DNA of 64,000 bases from Caldithrix abyssi DSM 13497 (GCF_001886815.1 NZ_CP018099.1:3036501-3100500); one strand, 5' to 3'. Shown: positions 1 through 9,583, numbered from the stretch's first letter. A program made the numbers and translations. Notes: generated by a model not told the origin, from the sequence alone.

Positions 1-922
1 TAGCGCAAGTTGGCGCAAAGTAATCACGGCCAGCCTTAGCTGCCGGCGAATCAAGATTCCATTCATGGGCTTGAGACAAAAAAGCTGCACCATGCATCGA
101 TTTGCCATACATTTCATAATTGGGATGGTCTTCAGATTCATGACAACGGCCGCAAGCGCCGCGCCCGACACGAGCTACGCGCAAACTGAAACTATGGAAA
201 GGATGACAGGCTTTACAGGAACCGATAGAACCATCGGGATTTACCGTTCCAGCACCGCTCATTGGCCAAGTTCTAAAGTCGAACACCACTTTTTCCCTGG
301 TTTTTTCCAGAACATTAATTACAGTTCCATGACAGGAATAGCACCCGTAATTAGCAAAAATCTTAACCACATCCTTTATTTTCGGATTTTCGGTCTGCAA
401 TTCTTTGGGTACACCGGCATAAGGCCAGATTGGATCGTTAACGATATCTTTCCAGAATTTCTGATGAATAATTTTGTCTGGCTTCCATCCTAACATGGAA
501 AGAATTATAACGGAAAAATTTCCGCCGGCCGAGGCCTCTGCTCGTTGGGCAATTAAACCAGAATGCGAATGAATCGATGCTTGATATTCTTTGACAATGC
601 CGGAATGGCATGAGGCACATTGATTTGGGGTAACCAGAGTGGAAATGGTGTAACCATTGTGTTCATACGCGGCAGGATTACTTTCATCTGTCTTATGGCA
701 CTCATAACAGCCAACGCCATTATAGTAGTGTTTGGATCGCTTCCAATCATTTACCACAAATGATGTCGCATCATTATGACACTCCAAACATTCTGTAGTT
801 GCTTCACTAAAAGTTTTGTACTGTGGTTTCGTATCTTTCACTCCCTGTTCACATATTCCGGAAGTTGAAAGAACGAAGGCGAGCATAAATCCACAAACAC
901 ATAAGAATTTTAACCCTTTCAT
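1..922 (-). CDS. HAO-family multihaem cytochrome c, cut by the left window edge
   Basis: The frame is open from an ATG at 922 to the window edge, so the C-terminus is missing. The start is supported by a strong AAGGAGG box just upstream. An N-terminal Sec-type signal (MKGLKFLCVCGFMLAFVLS) is followed by six complete CXXCH haem motifs (CLECH, CYECH, CASCH, CYSCH, CKACH, CGRCH), and a seventh begins at the edge. The order and spacing, including NPDGSIGSCKACH and CGRCH followed by DHP, match the octahaem cytochrome at 12470-14086, so this is probably a secreted octahaem hydroxylamine-oxidoreductase-like protein. Reductive relatives handle nitrite or hydroxylamine; that role here is inference. 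It lies 20 bp behind a porin gene, probably in one operon. Confidence 0.85.
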   Translation of the reverse strand, partial: MKGLKFLCVCGFMLAFVLSTSGICEQGVKDTKPQYKTFSEATTECLECHNDATSFVVNDWKRSKHYYNGVGCYECHKTDESNPAAYEHNGYTISTLVTPNQCASCHSGIVKEYQASIHSHSGLIAQRAEASAGGNFSVIILSMLGWKPDKIIHQKFWKDIVNDPIWPYAGVPKELQTENPKIKDVVKIFANYGCYSCHGTVINVLEKTREKVVFDFRTWPMSGAGTVNPDGSIGSCKACHPFHSFSLRVARVGRGACGRCHESEDHPNYEMYGKSMHGAAFLSQAHEWNLDSPAAKAGRDYFAPTCA

Positions 923-942
923 TTTTCGCCTCCTTTTTTTAG

Positions 943-1956
943 TTAAAACTTACATAAAAATGTTAAACGTGGAATAATATCCTCATCCGGTGTTACGCCA
1001 TTTGTTTTATCGTAAAGAACCGTTTCCAGATTCGGCATCAAATGGACGTCGGAATCAAAAGCATAATCAATACCGCTTATGATAAGAGTGGACCTGGCTG
1101 TCGGATCAAAAGGGATATAAGCAATTGTATTCCCTGCGGGGTCTGGATCGAAGCAACGATCAATGCGCATTATAGCGTTAGTCTTTTTCATTACTTTAGC
1201 TACCGCAAATACAGACCCCATGTCTAACTTAAGATCTTTAGCGCCTATCAACTCTCTTACCTGATGCGTATAAAGTAAACCTACCCTGAATTGTTCGGTT
1301 TTATATGCCATAAAACCGCGAAAGGTGTACCAATCCGTTTTACCCGGATTATTATCCCAGTCACCATAGAGATCGATTAAAAGATTTTTAACAGGCTTTA
1401 TACCCAATGAGAGCATTACCTTCTTTCCTTTATTCATATCTCCTACATTTCCAGAACCGTTAGCTATCATCAAATGGTATGTAAACTTTCCCCTTTTATC
1501 CAGATTCCCTTTTATAGCCAGGCCAAAATCAACCGTATGTACAAATTTGTGTAAATCCAGGGGAGTCTTTTCGATGGAACGATACCCCCACATTTTAAGG
1601 ACCGCCCCATAGGCAGGAGTAAGCGAAATTCCCAATAACGCTTGATGATTTCCACGATTCCAGGACAGATATGCTGCCTTAACAAAGGGAGTTAATTTAT
1701 TACTGACCTGATTCAGGCCATCGGGCGTATTCATTTCGAATAACACGCATGAGGAAAAGTTTTCTGTAATATCTTTTTGATATTTTAAATAAATCCTGCG
1801 AATCCAGAATCCGTTTCGATCTTTAAGATTACTATTATTATTAGAAACCTCATAATAGTAATCTCCAAACATCAAACCGCTTATCTTACCACTTTTATTA
1901 TTTTGGGCAAATAACAATGTCGAAATTAGTAACAGAATAAAATATAATTTTTTCAT
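943..1956 (-). CDS. Outer-membrane beta-barrel porin-like protein
   Basis: 337 residues with a clear signal peptide (MKKLYFILLLISTLLFAQ). The remainder alternates polar and hydrophobic residues in short strands and ends in Phe (LTFLCKF), as expected for an outer-membrane barrel. Strand-like stretches such as GFWIRRIYLKYQKDI resemble phosphate-selective porin O/P-type proteins. It is first in an apparent operon with the HAO-family cytochrome. The nap operon at 12.5-22.1 kb also begins with a porin followed by cytochromes, so both barrels may admit nitrogen oxyanions to the periplasm. Substrate is unknown. Confidence 0.7.
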   Translation of the reverse strand: MKKLYFILLLISTLLFAQNNKSGKISGLMFGDYYYEVSNNNSNLKDRNGFWIRRIYLKYQKDITENFSSCVLFEMNTPDGLNQVSNKLTPFVKAAYLSWNRGNHQALLGISLTPAYGAVLKMWGYRSIEKTPLDLHKFVHTVDFGLAIKGNLDKRGKFTYHLMIANGSGNVGDMNKGKKVMLSLGIKPVKNLLIDLYGDWDNNPGKTDWYTFRGFMAYKTEQFRVGLLYTHQVRELIGAKDLKLDMGSVFAVAKVMKKTNAIMRIDRCFDPDPAGNTIAYIPFDPTARSTLIISGIDYAFDSDVHLMPNLETVLYDKTNGVTPDEDIIPRLTFLCKF

Positions 1957-2478
1957 TTCATAACCCCCTTATCTTGTTATGTTTTTCACATGTGAGGGCA
2001 AAAAATTTTAGCTCTCTACAACTATTCGTCAAAAAGCAAATTTTCAAGGAGGTTTGTGTATCATGTGCATGTAAACTTCTATTATAAAATCCATTTTAAA
2101 TTTCGCTTTCATGCAAATTACTTTTTTCACGAATTTACGAATAAAAACCACGATTGCAAATTTTTTTTGGGTTTTTTACCTATTTAATTTAAAAGCGGAA
2201 TAAGCCTCAATGCACATCTCCAGTCCCCTTAATACAAAGGGAAAACGGCCTGCATAGGCAATTTTTTTCAACGATATGAGGAAATCCCTGCGCTGCTGCC
2301 CTTTTACCGTCACCGCAAAATCGGGATAAAATGACCTATCATCTATGGAGGTCAAATTCATAGAGGATAGCAAAACAAATACGCTTTGACTACTGGTTCT
2401 TAAAATTTACTCATGTTGATTACAAACCATTTAGCCACACGCAAGACAAAAATATGATGGGTATCGTCTTTTTCCCCT
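1957..2478. other. Intergenic region, AT-rich, with a 10-bp palindrome
   Basis: About 520 bp without a convincing gene. It contains the promoter region of the porin-cytochrome operon. A perfect palindrome TCACATGTGA lies at 1986-1995, about 30 bp upstream of the porin start, and could be an operator. No sigma-54 -24/-12 element was found here. A 65-codon open frame at 2176-2373 has only a TTG start, no ribosome-binding site and no recognisable similarity, and is not annotated. Confidence 0.4.
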
Positions 2479-3096
2479 TCAGGATCTATTTGATTTCTTT
2501 TTGTTTAGAAAAACTAAAGATATTTTTGGAATAAAACGCCCCACCTCTTGTTGATACTTTTTATATTCCTCGCCAAATTTGTTAACCATTCGTTTTTCTT
2601 CCAGGAGTGATCCAATCCAGAAATATAAAATAAGCCAGACAAGTAATAAAAATTTAAACACAGACATGCGCGGCTCAAAAAGAAAGATTACGATAGCAAA
2701 AAAATAGAGCGGATGACGCATATAGCGGAATAGACCTTCCCGCGTGAAAGTATATTGCTCAATCTTAACATGATTATTTTGATTTTTTGTAAAGCGCTTC
2801 AACTGTTTAATTCCTAAAAATTCCTGTAAATCAAACTGGCGAACGGCTAAAACAAAACCCATGACGCCGGCTAACTGAACGAGGCGAAAAAGCCAATAGA
2901 TTGTGCCCTCAAAATTCCAGAGATAGCCGCCTGGTCTGGGTAGCCAGTGGAACAGCCAGAGCAAAAGCGCCGTTTGCGTTACGTTGTAGGTAAAGCGGTA
3001 AAAAGGCGCAAAAAAAGGAAGCCTCTCTTCAACGTAGCGTTTCATCCAATCGCTGGCAAACAGACTGTGAATTACAGAGTAAAACAAAAACGCCAA
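2479..3096 (-). CDS. Isoprenylcysteine carboxyl methyltransferase-like membrane protein (ICMT/NnrU-like)
   Basis: About 205 residues with several transmembrane segments. The C-terminal half has the ICMT/PEMT-type signature: REGLFRYMRHPLYFF, a hydrophobic hairpin, then EEKRMVNKFGEEYKKYQQEV and RFIPKI. Such proteins methylate small or lipidated thiols or lipids at the membrane; the substrate here is unknown. The listed start is a TTG at 3096 with no ribosome-binding site. A GGAG box sits near 3132, and the frame stays open back to it, so translation may begin further upstream, possibly at the ATT codon at 3123. That would extend the first membrane helix. The gene is divergent from pdxA. Confidence 0.65.
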   Translation of the reverse strand: MAFLFYSVIHSLFASDWMKRYVEERLPFFAPFYRFTYNVTQTALLLWLFHWLPRPGGYLWNFEGTIYWLFRLVQLAGVMGFVLAVRQFDLQEFLGIKQLKRFTKNQNNHVKIEQYTFTREGLFRYMRHPLYFFAIVIFLFEPRMSVFKFLLLVWLILYFWIGSLLEEKRMVNKFGEEYKKYQQEVGRFIPKISLVFLNKKKSNRS

Positions 3097-3209
3097 TAAA
3101 ATTATTAAAATCTGATGTAGAATAAGTCCCGCTCCTTTTTTAAATCATTGCATTTTCATTATAAACATTGTACTTTATACCAAACAATTAAAATACATTG
3201 GTTATTTCC

Positions 3210-4211
3210 ATGAAAACAAAACACATTGGGATCACACTGGGCGATCCCGCGGGCATCGGCCCGGAAATAGTTCTTAAGGCGCTCTTAAACCATCCGGAAG
3301 TTTATGAGCTGTGCACACCCGTTGTCTTTGGCCCGCTGCCTGTACTCAAAAAATATCTGACGCTTTTCGGCATGGAAGCCAGCCTGATCTCCATTAATGA
3401 TTTCAAAAAAGCTCCGGAAAAGCTGTTTCAAAATGATATTCTGGTGTTTAACACGCCGCTGGTCGAGCCCATTCCCGAACCGGGCCAGATTTCCGCCGCC
3501 GGCGGTGAAAATTCTTTTAAGGCTATCAATGCCGCTATAGAGCAGGCGCTGGAAAAAAATATCTGCGCGATTGCAACCGCACCGATTAATAAACAATCCT
3601 TAAAAAAAACACAAATCCCTTTTTTAGATCATACGGCCATATTTACCAATTTGACCGATAGCCACCACACCATGACCCTATTCGTCACCGGCAATTTACG
3701 CATCTTTTTTTATTCTCGCCATATTCCTTTCAAAGAGATCGTAAACGCCCTGGATGAAGAGCGATTACTGGAGACCATTAAAGTTTGTAATCAGTATTTA
3801 AAACAAATGGGCTTTGAGAATCCACATCTGGCGGTGGCCGCCCTTAATCCTCATGCAGGCGAAGATGGTTTATTCGGCACCGAAGAGATCGATATCATCA
3901 CGCCGGCCATTGAACGGGCAAGAATGGCCAATATTAGAGTTACAGGCCCCATTCCGGCGGATTCGGTTTTTCATCTGGCCAGTCGCGGAAGATACGAGGC
4001 TGTGCTGTCGCTGTACCATGATCAGGGCCATATCGCAGCCAAAACGCTTGATTTCTTTGGCACCATCAGTTTAACGCTGGGCCTTCCCTTTTTAAGAACC
4101 TCGGTCGATCACGGCACGGCTTTTGAAATTGCCGGCAAAGGTATTGCCAACGAAACAAGCATGGTCGAAGCCATTAAAGCCGCTGCCCGTTATGCCTGGG
4201 AAAATGATTGA
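3210..4211 (+). CDS. pdxA: 4-hydroxythreonine-4-phosphate dehydrogenase
   Basis: NAD-dependent oxidation and decarboxylation of 4-phosphohydroxy-L-threonine in pyridoxal-phosphate synthesis (DXP-dependent route). About 333 residues, normal for PdxA. Family motifs are visible: ITLGDPAGIGPEI at the N-terminus, ATAPINKQSLK, the metal-site histidine segments LDHTAIF, YHDQGHIAAK and DHGTAFEIAGKG. The ATG at 3210 fits family N-termini; an in-frame TTG at 3198 is the only earlier option, and neither has a strong ribosome-binding site. Monocistronic, divergent from the methyltransferase-like gene. Confidence 0.95.
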   Translation: MKTKHIGITLGDPAGIGPEIVLKALLNHPEVYELCTPVVFGPLPVLKKYLTLFGMEASLISINDFKKAPEKLFQNDILVFNTPLVEPIPEPGQISAAGGENSFKAINAAIEQALEKNICAIATAPINKQSLKKTQIPFLDHTAIFTNLTDSHHTMTLFVTGNLRIFFYSRHIPFKEIVNALDEERLLETIKVCNQYLKQMGFENPHLAVAALNPHAGEDGLFGTEEIDIITPAIERARMANIRVTGPIPADSVFHLASRGRYEAVLSLYHDQGHIAAKTLDFFGTISLTLGLPFLRTSVDHGTAFEIAGKGIANETSMVEAIKAAARYAWEND

Positions 4212-4371
4212 CCGGCTCACTCCTCCCGCCATTACGATAGCAACTGACCTGTAATATCCTGGCAAGAGATAAAGTGGATGCCTGCAATGGCTGCTTGCCA
4301 TGCTGGCGATCATCTTCCCAGAGCTTCATTCTGTGAGATGGGGTGCAGGGGGGAGGACTATTGCGGTAAGC

Positions 4372-4457
4372 TAAAAACTCTTTTTAATTTAAAACATTCT
4401 TTGCGTCCATTGGGGGTAAATCAATCAAAGTTTTTTTAGTGCGGTTATGTTGCCTTT
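4372..4457 (+). repeat. Dispersed intergenic composite repeat, copy near rpoN
   Basis: The left block (ACTCTTTTTAATTTAAAA followed by CATTCTTTGCG) closely matches blocks at 49648-49692 and 55600-55640. The right block (CAATCAAAG, a T-run, AGTGCGG, TATGTTGCCTT) resembles blocks at 11775-11804, 10011-10042, 55681-55708 and 55889-55916. All copies lie between genes. Confidence 0.6.
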
Positions 4458-4586
4458 ACAGCTTGAGAATGGATTTCATTTTAAGGCTTTCCCCTATCTA
4501 TCGACAGAAAAAACGCATTTTGTATTTTTTTAACCGGCATAATTTCATCAAGCTCGCGAACGGCGATTAATAATCGAGGAAATATC

Positions 4587-4615
4587 TTGACACTATCTTT
4601 GGATTTGCCTAACTT
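4587..4615 (+). promoter_or_regulatory. Likely sigma-70 promoter of rpoN
   Basis: A perfect -35 hexamer TTGACA (4587-4592) is followed after 17 bp by a weak -10 TAACTT (4610-4615), about 45 bp before the rpoN start. The -10 is poor, so this is tentative. Confidence 0.4.
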
Positions 4616-4659
4616 TATTACATGAATCGTGCCAATTTAATAAATACGGGAAGTAATCG

Positions 4660-6138
4660 ATGATCAATCTCTCTCAAAACATTAAACTGAGTATGGAACA
4701 ACGGCTGACGCCGCAGCAGATTCTGCTTTCTACTTTACTGCAGTTACCGTTATTAAGCCTGGAACAACGCATTAAAAGCGAACTGGAAGTGAATCCCGTA
4801 CTGGAAGAAGGCGAAGAACAGGACGAAAATCCGGATGAAGAAGATATGATCGAAGAGCCAGATGATGATGAGATAGAAGAGATTTCCAAAGAACTGGAGC
4901 TTCTGGATCAACCTAAAAATAATGATGAATACGATAAAAAAGAATTAGAAGAAGCCCAGGCCGATGCGGATCTTGAAAATTATTTAAACGACGACGAATC
5001 GTTTGAAATTCGCATCCCCAGGGACAAAAACGAAGAAGAGTTTGAACGGCCCGAAATCCATCGTCCATCGCTTCCCGAGCACCTGATGGAACAACTTCAT
5101 ATGTTAGACCTTGACAATCGGCAACTGGCCATCGGCGAATATCTCATCTGGAACATTCGCGATGACGGCTATCTCGACGCCAGTTTAAATCTTGAAACCG
5201 TGGCCAATATGTTCGAGACCGATGTGCAAACGGTTGAAAAAATCTTAAAGAAAATTCAGTTCCTGGATCCTACCGGCGTGGGAAGCCGGGACCTTCGCGA
5301 ATGCCTGATGGTGCAATTGGAAGAACAGGGCAAGCAAGATACCATTGCCTACAAAATTTTAAAAGATCATTTTGACGATTTTAAAAACAAGCACTATGAA
5401 AAAATAATGGAAGCTTTGCATATCGATAAAGAAGAGCTGCAAAAGAATATTGATATTATCGTCAAACTGAATCCCAAGCCAGGCGAAGGCGAGTTTGATG
5501 CGCGCAGTAACTATATTGTGCCGGATTTTATTGTAGAAAAAATTGATGATAAACTGGTGGTTACGCTCAATGACTGGAACATCCCTCCCCTGCGCATCAG
5601 CAATCTTTACAAAAAGATGCTCATGGATCGCAAAAAATACGACAAGGAGACGCGCAAATACATCCGTAAAAAAGTAGAATCGGCCCGCTGGTTCATTACT
5701 TCTATCTGGCAGCGCAAAATCACCATGCTTAAGGTAATGGAAGCCATTGTGGAAAAACAACGCGAGTTTTTCGAAAAAGGGCCGGAATACATCAAGCCGC
5801 TGACCATGCGCGAAATCGCCGAAATGATCGATATGGACATCTCCACCGTCAGTCGTGTGGCCAACGGCAAATACGTGCAAACCGATTACGGTGTTTTTGA
5901 GCTGAAATACTTTTTTAATGAAAAGATTGAGACCGAAGACGGCGAAGAAATTTCCACGCGCCGTATTAAACAACGCATTCAGGAAATTATCGACGCCGAA
6001 GACAAACACAAACCGTTAAGCGATGAAAAAATCGCCGAAATATTGAAAAAAGAAGGGTTTCCCATTGCGCGTCGGACGGTCGCCAAATATCGGGAGCAAT
6101 TGCAAATACCGGTCGCCCGGTTGCGCAAAGAACTTTAA
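4660..6138 (+). CDS. rpoN: RNA polymerase sigma-54 factor
   Basis: 492 residues with the full sigma-54 architecture. Region I is Gln/Leu-rich (LSMEQRLTPQQILLSTLLQL). It is followed by an acidic linker at about 45-120, the core-binding region, the HTH (MREIAEMIDMDISTVSRVAN) and the C-terminal RpoN box ARRTVAKYREQ at 470-480, which recognises the -24 element. It directs transcription from -24/-12 promoters and needs AAA+ activators; one such activator is encoded at 24266-25675. Candidate target promoters in this window are upstream of the nap operon and of the DUF2202 gene. The start has a GGGAAGT box. The overlap of function with nearby genes is inference; the family assignment is firm. Confidence 0.97.
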   Translation: MINLSQNIKLSMEQRLTPQQILLSTLLQLPLLSLEQRIKSELEVNPVLEEGEEQDENPDEEDMIEEPDDDEIEEISKELELLDQPKNNDEYDKKELEEAQADADLENYLNDDESFEIRIPRDKNEEEFERPEIHRPSLPEHLMEQLHMLDLDNRQLAIGEYLIWNIRDDGYLDASLNLETVANMFETDVQTVEKILKKIQFLDPTGVGSRDLRECLMVQLEEQGKQDTIAYKILKDHFDDFKNKHYEKIMEALHIDKEELQKNIDIIVKLNPKPGEGEFDARSNYIVPDFIVEKIDDKLVVTLNDWNIPPLRISNLYKKMLMDRKKYDKETRKYIRKKVESARWFITSIWQRKITMLKVMEAIVEKQREFFEKGPEYIKPLTMREIAEMIDMDISTVSRVANGKYVQTDYGVFELKYFFNEKIETEDGEEISTRRIKQRIQEIIDAEDKHKPLSDEKIAEILKKEGFPIARRTVAKYREQLQIPVARLRKEL

Positions 6139-6241
6139 TAATCTCTGATCCACCAACCGCTTCAATCGCTTCCTGAAATTTCAAATTTCATTTTTTGAAG
6201 CAAATTGTCGGAAATCATTAAATTAGGGAGTGGCTGCCCCG

Positions 6242-7009
6242 ATGAGAACAACGTTTAAGCACATCGCCTTTCCAAGAGAACACGGCTCCTGGGCCTTAAC
6301 CTTTGAGCCTTTAATTTTGGCTCTGACGGTCGGCTTTTCTTCTGCCGGTCTTTTGCTTTTTTTCGGCGCGGCATTTGCCTTTTTAGCCCACCAACCGGCC
6401 CGTGTCTTAATTTCTGACAAAGAACGTCCGCCCCTTGCCTGGATCATGTTTTTTGCTTACGGACTGGTGGCGCTGGTTTTCGCAATTTTTTATCTGCAAC
6501 AGGCTGATTTGAATCAGCCCCTGCCTGCCCTTATTGCCGTCGGACTGATGGTTCTGTATTTAGTTGCAGAATATTTCGATTTACATCGCGCCCTGCTAAC
6601 CGAAATGATGGGCTCGGTGGCCATGGGCTTAATCGCTTTATCCATTGTGCTCGCCGACGCCTGGCCGTGGAACAAAGCCTGGCCCTTTTTGATTTTGCTC
6701 TATTTGCGCAGCCTCTCCACCACCCTTTACGTACATTTTCGTTTAAAGCTGGATCGTAAAAAACAGCGTTCCATCCTCTGGCCGGAAATCTGGCAAATAC
6801 TTACTCTGCTGATAGCCATTGTGCTGCGTTTTAATGAGGCCATTCCCTTTCTGGCTTTTTTAAGCGTGGTAATCTTAAGCATACGCGGCATTTACGGTCT
6901 TTCGCCGTGGCGCAACCCCATGACCGTCAAACAAATAGGCCTGGCCGAATTCTTTTTCGGACTGGTATTTTTGATCTTATCGGCCGTTGGTTATTTTAGT
7001 TGGACGTAA
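6242..7009 (+). CDS. YwiC-like integral membrane protein
   Basis: About 255 residues with roughly eight to nine hydrophobic helices. The N-terminus (FPREHGSWALTFEPLILAL) is diagnostic of the YwiC-like family. The biochemical role is not established; in Bacillus the founding gene lies near nitrate-respiration genes. The start is set by an AGGGAG box at about 6225-6230. The in-frame GTG at 6230 overlaps that box, so the ATG at 6242 is preferred. It follows rpoN by about 100 bp and is convergent with the YeeE gene. Confidence 0.75.
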   Translation: MRTTFKHIAFPREHGSWALTFEPLILALTVGFSSAGLLLFFGAAFAFLAHQPARVLISDKERPPLAWIMFFAYGLVALVFAIFYLQQADLNQPLPALIAVGLMVLYLVAEYFDLHRALLTEMMGSVAMGLIALSIVLADAWPWNKAWPFLILLYLRSLSTTLYVHFRLKLDRKKQRSILWPEIWQILTLLIAIVLRFNEAIPFLAFLSVVILSIRGIYGLSPWRNPMTVKQIGLAEFFFGLVFLILSAVGYFSWT

Positions 7010-7040
7010 AAAACAGGCGCTATTTTCGTCCGCTGCTACT

Positions 7041-8060
7041 TTATACAGAATGCTCTTTTTTTGCGTAGAACCACCGACCCGTAAGCAAAAGTCCCAGCAA
7101 AGCAAAGGCGCCAAAAACCAGACTACTGACAGCTATTTGCATTCCGCCGGAGAGAATATGTCCGCTGGTACAGCCTCCGGCCATTCGCGCGCCATAAATC
7201 AGGATAAAGCCTCCAAGAAAAGACCAGATGATACGCATTTGAGGGGCATCCCCTTTAAACCTTTTCCATAAAGCATGCTGCAGAACCAGTTTAAATTCTT
7301 TTTTAATAAGAGAAATGATCAGGCCAGCCAAAAATGCGCCGCCCAAAAAGATCAATTCCCATTGACCCGGTTGCCGTATTTTTTCGAAATATGCATTATT
7401 TTTTAATCCCAAAACAACGTCCGCCAGGTACGGATAGGTGGTCGAAGCCCCAATCGGTCTGTTCGCCACAAAAGACAAAAAAACCAACGCATTGATAATG
7501 GCAAGACCGACGCCGGCGTAAAGCCACTTCAGGTCGCTTTTCTGTTCTTTTTTATGCAACCAGAAAGAGAGACCTACCAAAATGGCGGCAAAAACAACCA
7601 TTAGTAAAATGAAAACAACACTCGATGTGGCGATCGTATGTAAAGCAATTTTACCTAAATTCGGCCCCAAAATCCATTTAATGCCTGGCAAAGTGACGGT
7701 AAAGAACCAGCCGCCAAAAAGGCCGCCGACCATTCCAACCCAGGCATCTAAAGAACCTTCGCCCATGGAAACGGCCAATGTCCCCGGACAGTACCCCAGT
7801 AAGGCCATGCCCGCGCCAAAGATCAGGCCTCCCAATATCACCCCGCCCACTAAAAATGGTTTTACATGGTAAGCCGCCAATCCCAGGCTGATTTCTATAT
7901 TGATCAAAAGCGCGCCAAAACCTACAGCCACAGCAATGGCCTTGGCAACGCTAAAATCTTCAAGAATGGCCAGACCGCTAATCACATCATAACGATTTAA
8001 TTTCGCATATTGTAGAATGGCGCCAAAGATAAAACCTAATACAAGAATAACTAACATCAT
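7041..8060 (-). CDS. YeeE/YedE family transporter (thiosulfate or sulfur-compound uptake)
   Basis: About 339 residues with nine or more membrane helices. It has the two Cys-containing family loops: GYCPGTLAVSMGEG in the first half and AGGCTSGHILSGG in the second. In characterised thiosulfate transporters of this family such conserved cysteines relay the substrate through the membrane. The GGAGG box at 8071-8075 fixes the start at the ATG at 8060 rather than at an in-frame TTG at 8084. It is 60 bp downstream of the DASS symporter on the same strand, so the two may form an anion or sulfur-compound uptake operon. Confidence 0.85.
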   Translation of the reverse strand: MMLVILVLGFIFGAILQYAKLNRYDVISGLAILEDFSVAKAIAVAVGFGALLINIEISLGLAAYHVKPFLVGGVILGGLIFGAGMALLGYCPGTLAVSMGEGSLDAWVGMVGGLFGGWFFTVTLPGIKWILGPNLGKIALHTIATSSVVFILLMVVFAAILVGLSFWLHKKEQKSDLKWLYAGVGLAIINALVFLSFVANRPIGASTTYPYLADVVLGLKNNAYFEKIRQPGQWELIFLGGAFLAGLIISLIKKEFKLVLQHALWKRFKGDAPQMRIIWSFLGGFILIYGARMAGGCTSGHILSGGMQIAVSSLVFGAFALLGLLLTGRWFYAKKEHSV

Positions 8061-8119
8061 AATATCATCCTCCATATTAACCAAATTAGCTTACCAATCA
8101 ATTTCACATCGTTCTTCTT

Positions 8120-9583
8120 CTATTTTAAGTTCCAGATATGAGGTAGCGCAAAGTGGACCAATAGCGTGATCAAAAAGGCGCCAATAAGGTTTAGCACCAT
8201 TCCAATCCTGGCCATTTGCGGAATGGTCAAATAGCGGCTGCCAAACACAATGGCATTGGGCGGCGTGGCAACCGGCAGCATAAAGGCGTAACTGGCGGCC
8301 ACGCCCGCCGGAATGATTAACAAAAAAGGATGAACCTGCATGGCCGCCGCCACACTGCCCAGTACAGGGATTATAACCGCTGCAGTGGCCGTATTGGAAG
8401 TAATTTCGGTCAACATTAAACTAAAAAACGTAACAATGAAGACAATGATTAAAATATTCATCCCTTGCAAAACGACAAATTGCTCGCCAATCCATTGGGC
8501 CAGCCCGCTTTCACTAAAACCTCTGGCCAGGGATAATCCCCCACCGAACAAAAGAATCACGTCCCAGGGCAGACGCACAGCCGACTGCCAGTCCAGCACA
8601 AAAATGCCTTCTTTCCAATTTACGGGAATCATAAAAAGCAAGATTGCTCCGCCCATGGCGATAGTGGCGTCGTGAATGGTGGAAGGGCCAAAATGGATAA
8701 AACCACGGCCTATCCACAGCAATGCCACCATTCCAAAGACGGTTAAAACATATCCTTCTGCTTTAGTCATTTTACCGATTTTTTTAAGCTCTGCCTCTAA
8801 TAATTCTTTGCCTCCTGGCAGACGATCAATTTCCGGAACCGAAGCAAAGCGCGTTAAATAGAGCCAGGCGATCAGCAGCATAATAACCGCCAGAGGAACG
8901 CCAAACATCATCCACTGCACAAAGCGGATTTGCATGTGATAGGTTTGCTCAATAAAGCCCACTAAAATCGTATTGGGCGGCGTACCGATTATGGTGGCCA
9001 CACCGCCGATCGATGCCGCGTAAGCGATGCCCAGCATGAGCGCGGTTCCAAACTTAAAATGGGGCGGCGTGGTATTAATGGCATAATCGTCGCTCTTCTC
9101 GATAAAATCCACGCTTTGTTTGATCACCGCCATACCTATGGGCACCATCATCATGGTCGTGGCCGTATTGCTAATCCACATGGAAAGGAAGGCGGTGGCA
9201 ATCATAAATCCCAGAATGATCCGATTGCTGCTGAAGCCGACCAGCCTGATGGTGTGCAGCGCCACTCTTTTATGCAAATTCCATTTTTCCATGGCAATGG
9301 CGATCAGGAAGCCGCCCATAAAAAGGAAGATCAAATGATGCGCGTACGGCGCGCTGGCTTCGCTGGCCTTTAGCACGCCCAGGCCCGGAAATAAGACCAG
9401 AGGCAGCAGAGCGGTTGCCGGTATGGGAATGGCTTCCGTGATCCACCAGATGGTCATCAACAGCGCCACCGCCGCAACCTTTAACGCCTGTGGATTCATT
9501 CCGCCTGACGGCCTGATGACTAAGAGCAAAAGGAACAGAATGGGGCCGCTAAAAAACCCGATCCTCTGTCGTAAAGAATACAT
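8120..9583 (-). CDS. DASS (SLC13-type) sodium:anion symporter
   Basis: 487 residues with many membrane helices and the two Ser-Asn-Thr sodium/substrate motifs typical of the divalent anion:sodium symporter family: ISNTATTMMMVPIGMAV in the first repeat and ITSNTATAAVIIPVLGS in the second. Family members import dicarboxylates, citrate or sulfate. The neighbouring YeeE gene makes a sulfur oxyanion possible, but sequence alone does not settle the substrate. A CAGGAGA box precedes the ATG. It is probably the first gene of a two-gene operon with YeeE. Confidence 0.88.
   Translation of the reverse strand: MYSLRQRIGFFSGPILFLLLLVIRPSGGMNPQALKVAAVALLMTIWWITEAIPIPATALLPLVLFPGLGVLKASEASAPYAHHLIFLFMGGFLIAIAMEKWNLHKRVALHTIRLVGFSSNRIILGFMIATAFLSMWISNTATTMMMVPIGMAVIKQSVDFIEKSDDYAINTTPPHFKFGTALMLGIAYAASIGGVATIIGTPPNTILVGFIEQTYHMQIRFVQWMMFGVPLAVIMLLIAWLYLTRFASVPEIDRLPGGKELLEAELKKIGKMTKAEGYVLTVFGMVALLWIGRGFIHFGPSTIHDATIAMGGAILLFMIPVNWKEGIFVLDWQSAVRLPWDVILLFGGGLSLARGFSESGLAQWIGEQFVVLQGMNILIIVFIVTFFSLMLTEITSNTATAAVIIPVLGSVAAAMQVHPFLLIIPAGVAASYAFMLPVATPPNAIVFGSRYLTIPQMARIGMVLNLIGAFLITLLVHFALPHIWNLK

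Larger units (their letters stand above)
4212..4659. other. Intergenic region between pdxA and rpoN
   Basis: 448 bp without a gene. It holds one copy of the dispersed composite repeat (4372-4457, listed separately) and, near its end, a likely housekeeping promoter for rpoN. Nothing else was recognised. Confidence 0.6.

Noticed and set aside
65-493. 142-codon plus-strand open frame near the left edge
   Set aside because: It is the antisense shadow of the haem-motif-rich cytochrome frame on the minus strand.
1957-2175. Possible sigma-54 promoter for the porin-cytochrome operon at the left edge
   Set aside because: GCAAA stretches are present, but no TGGCAC-type -24 element lies at the right distance on the minus strand.
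2176-2373. 65-codon minus-strand open frame in the 2-2.5 kb gap
   Set aside because: Only a TTG start, no ribosome-binding site, no recognisable family and no operon context.
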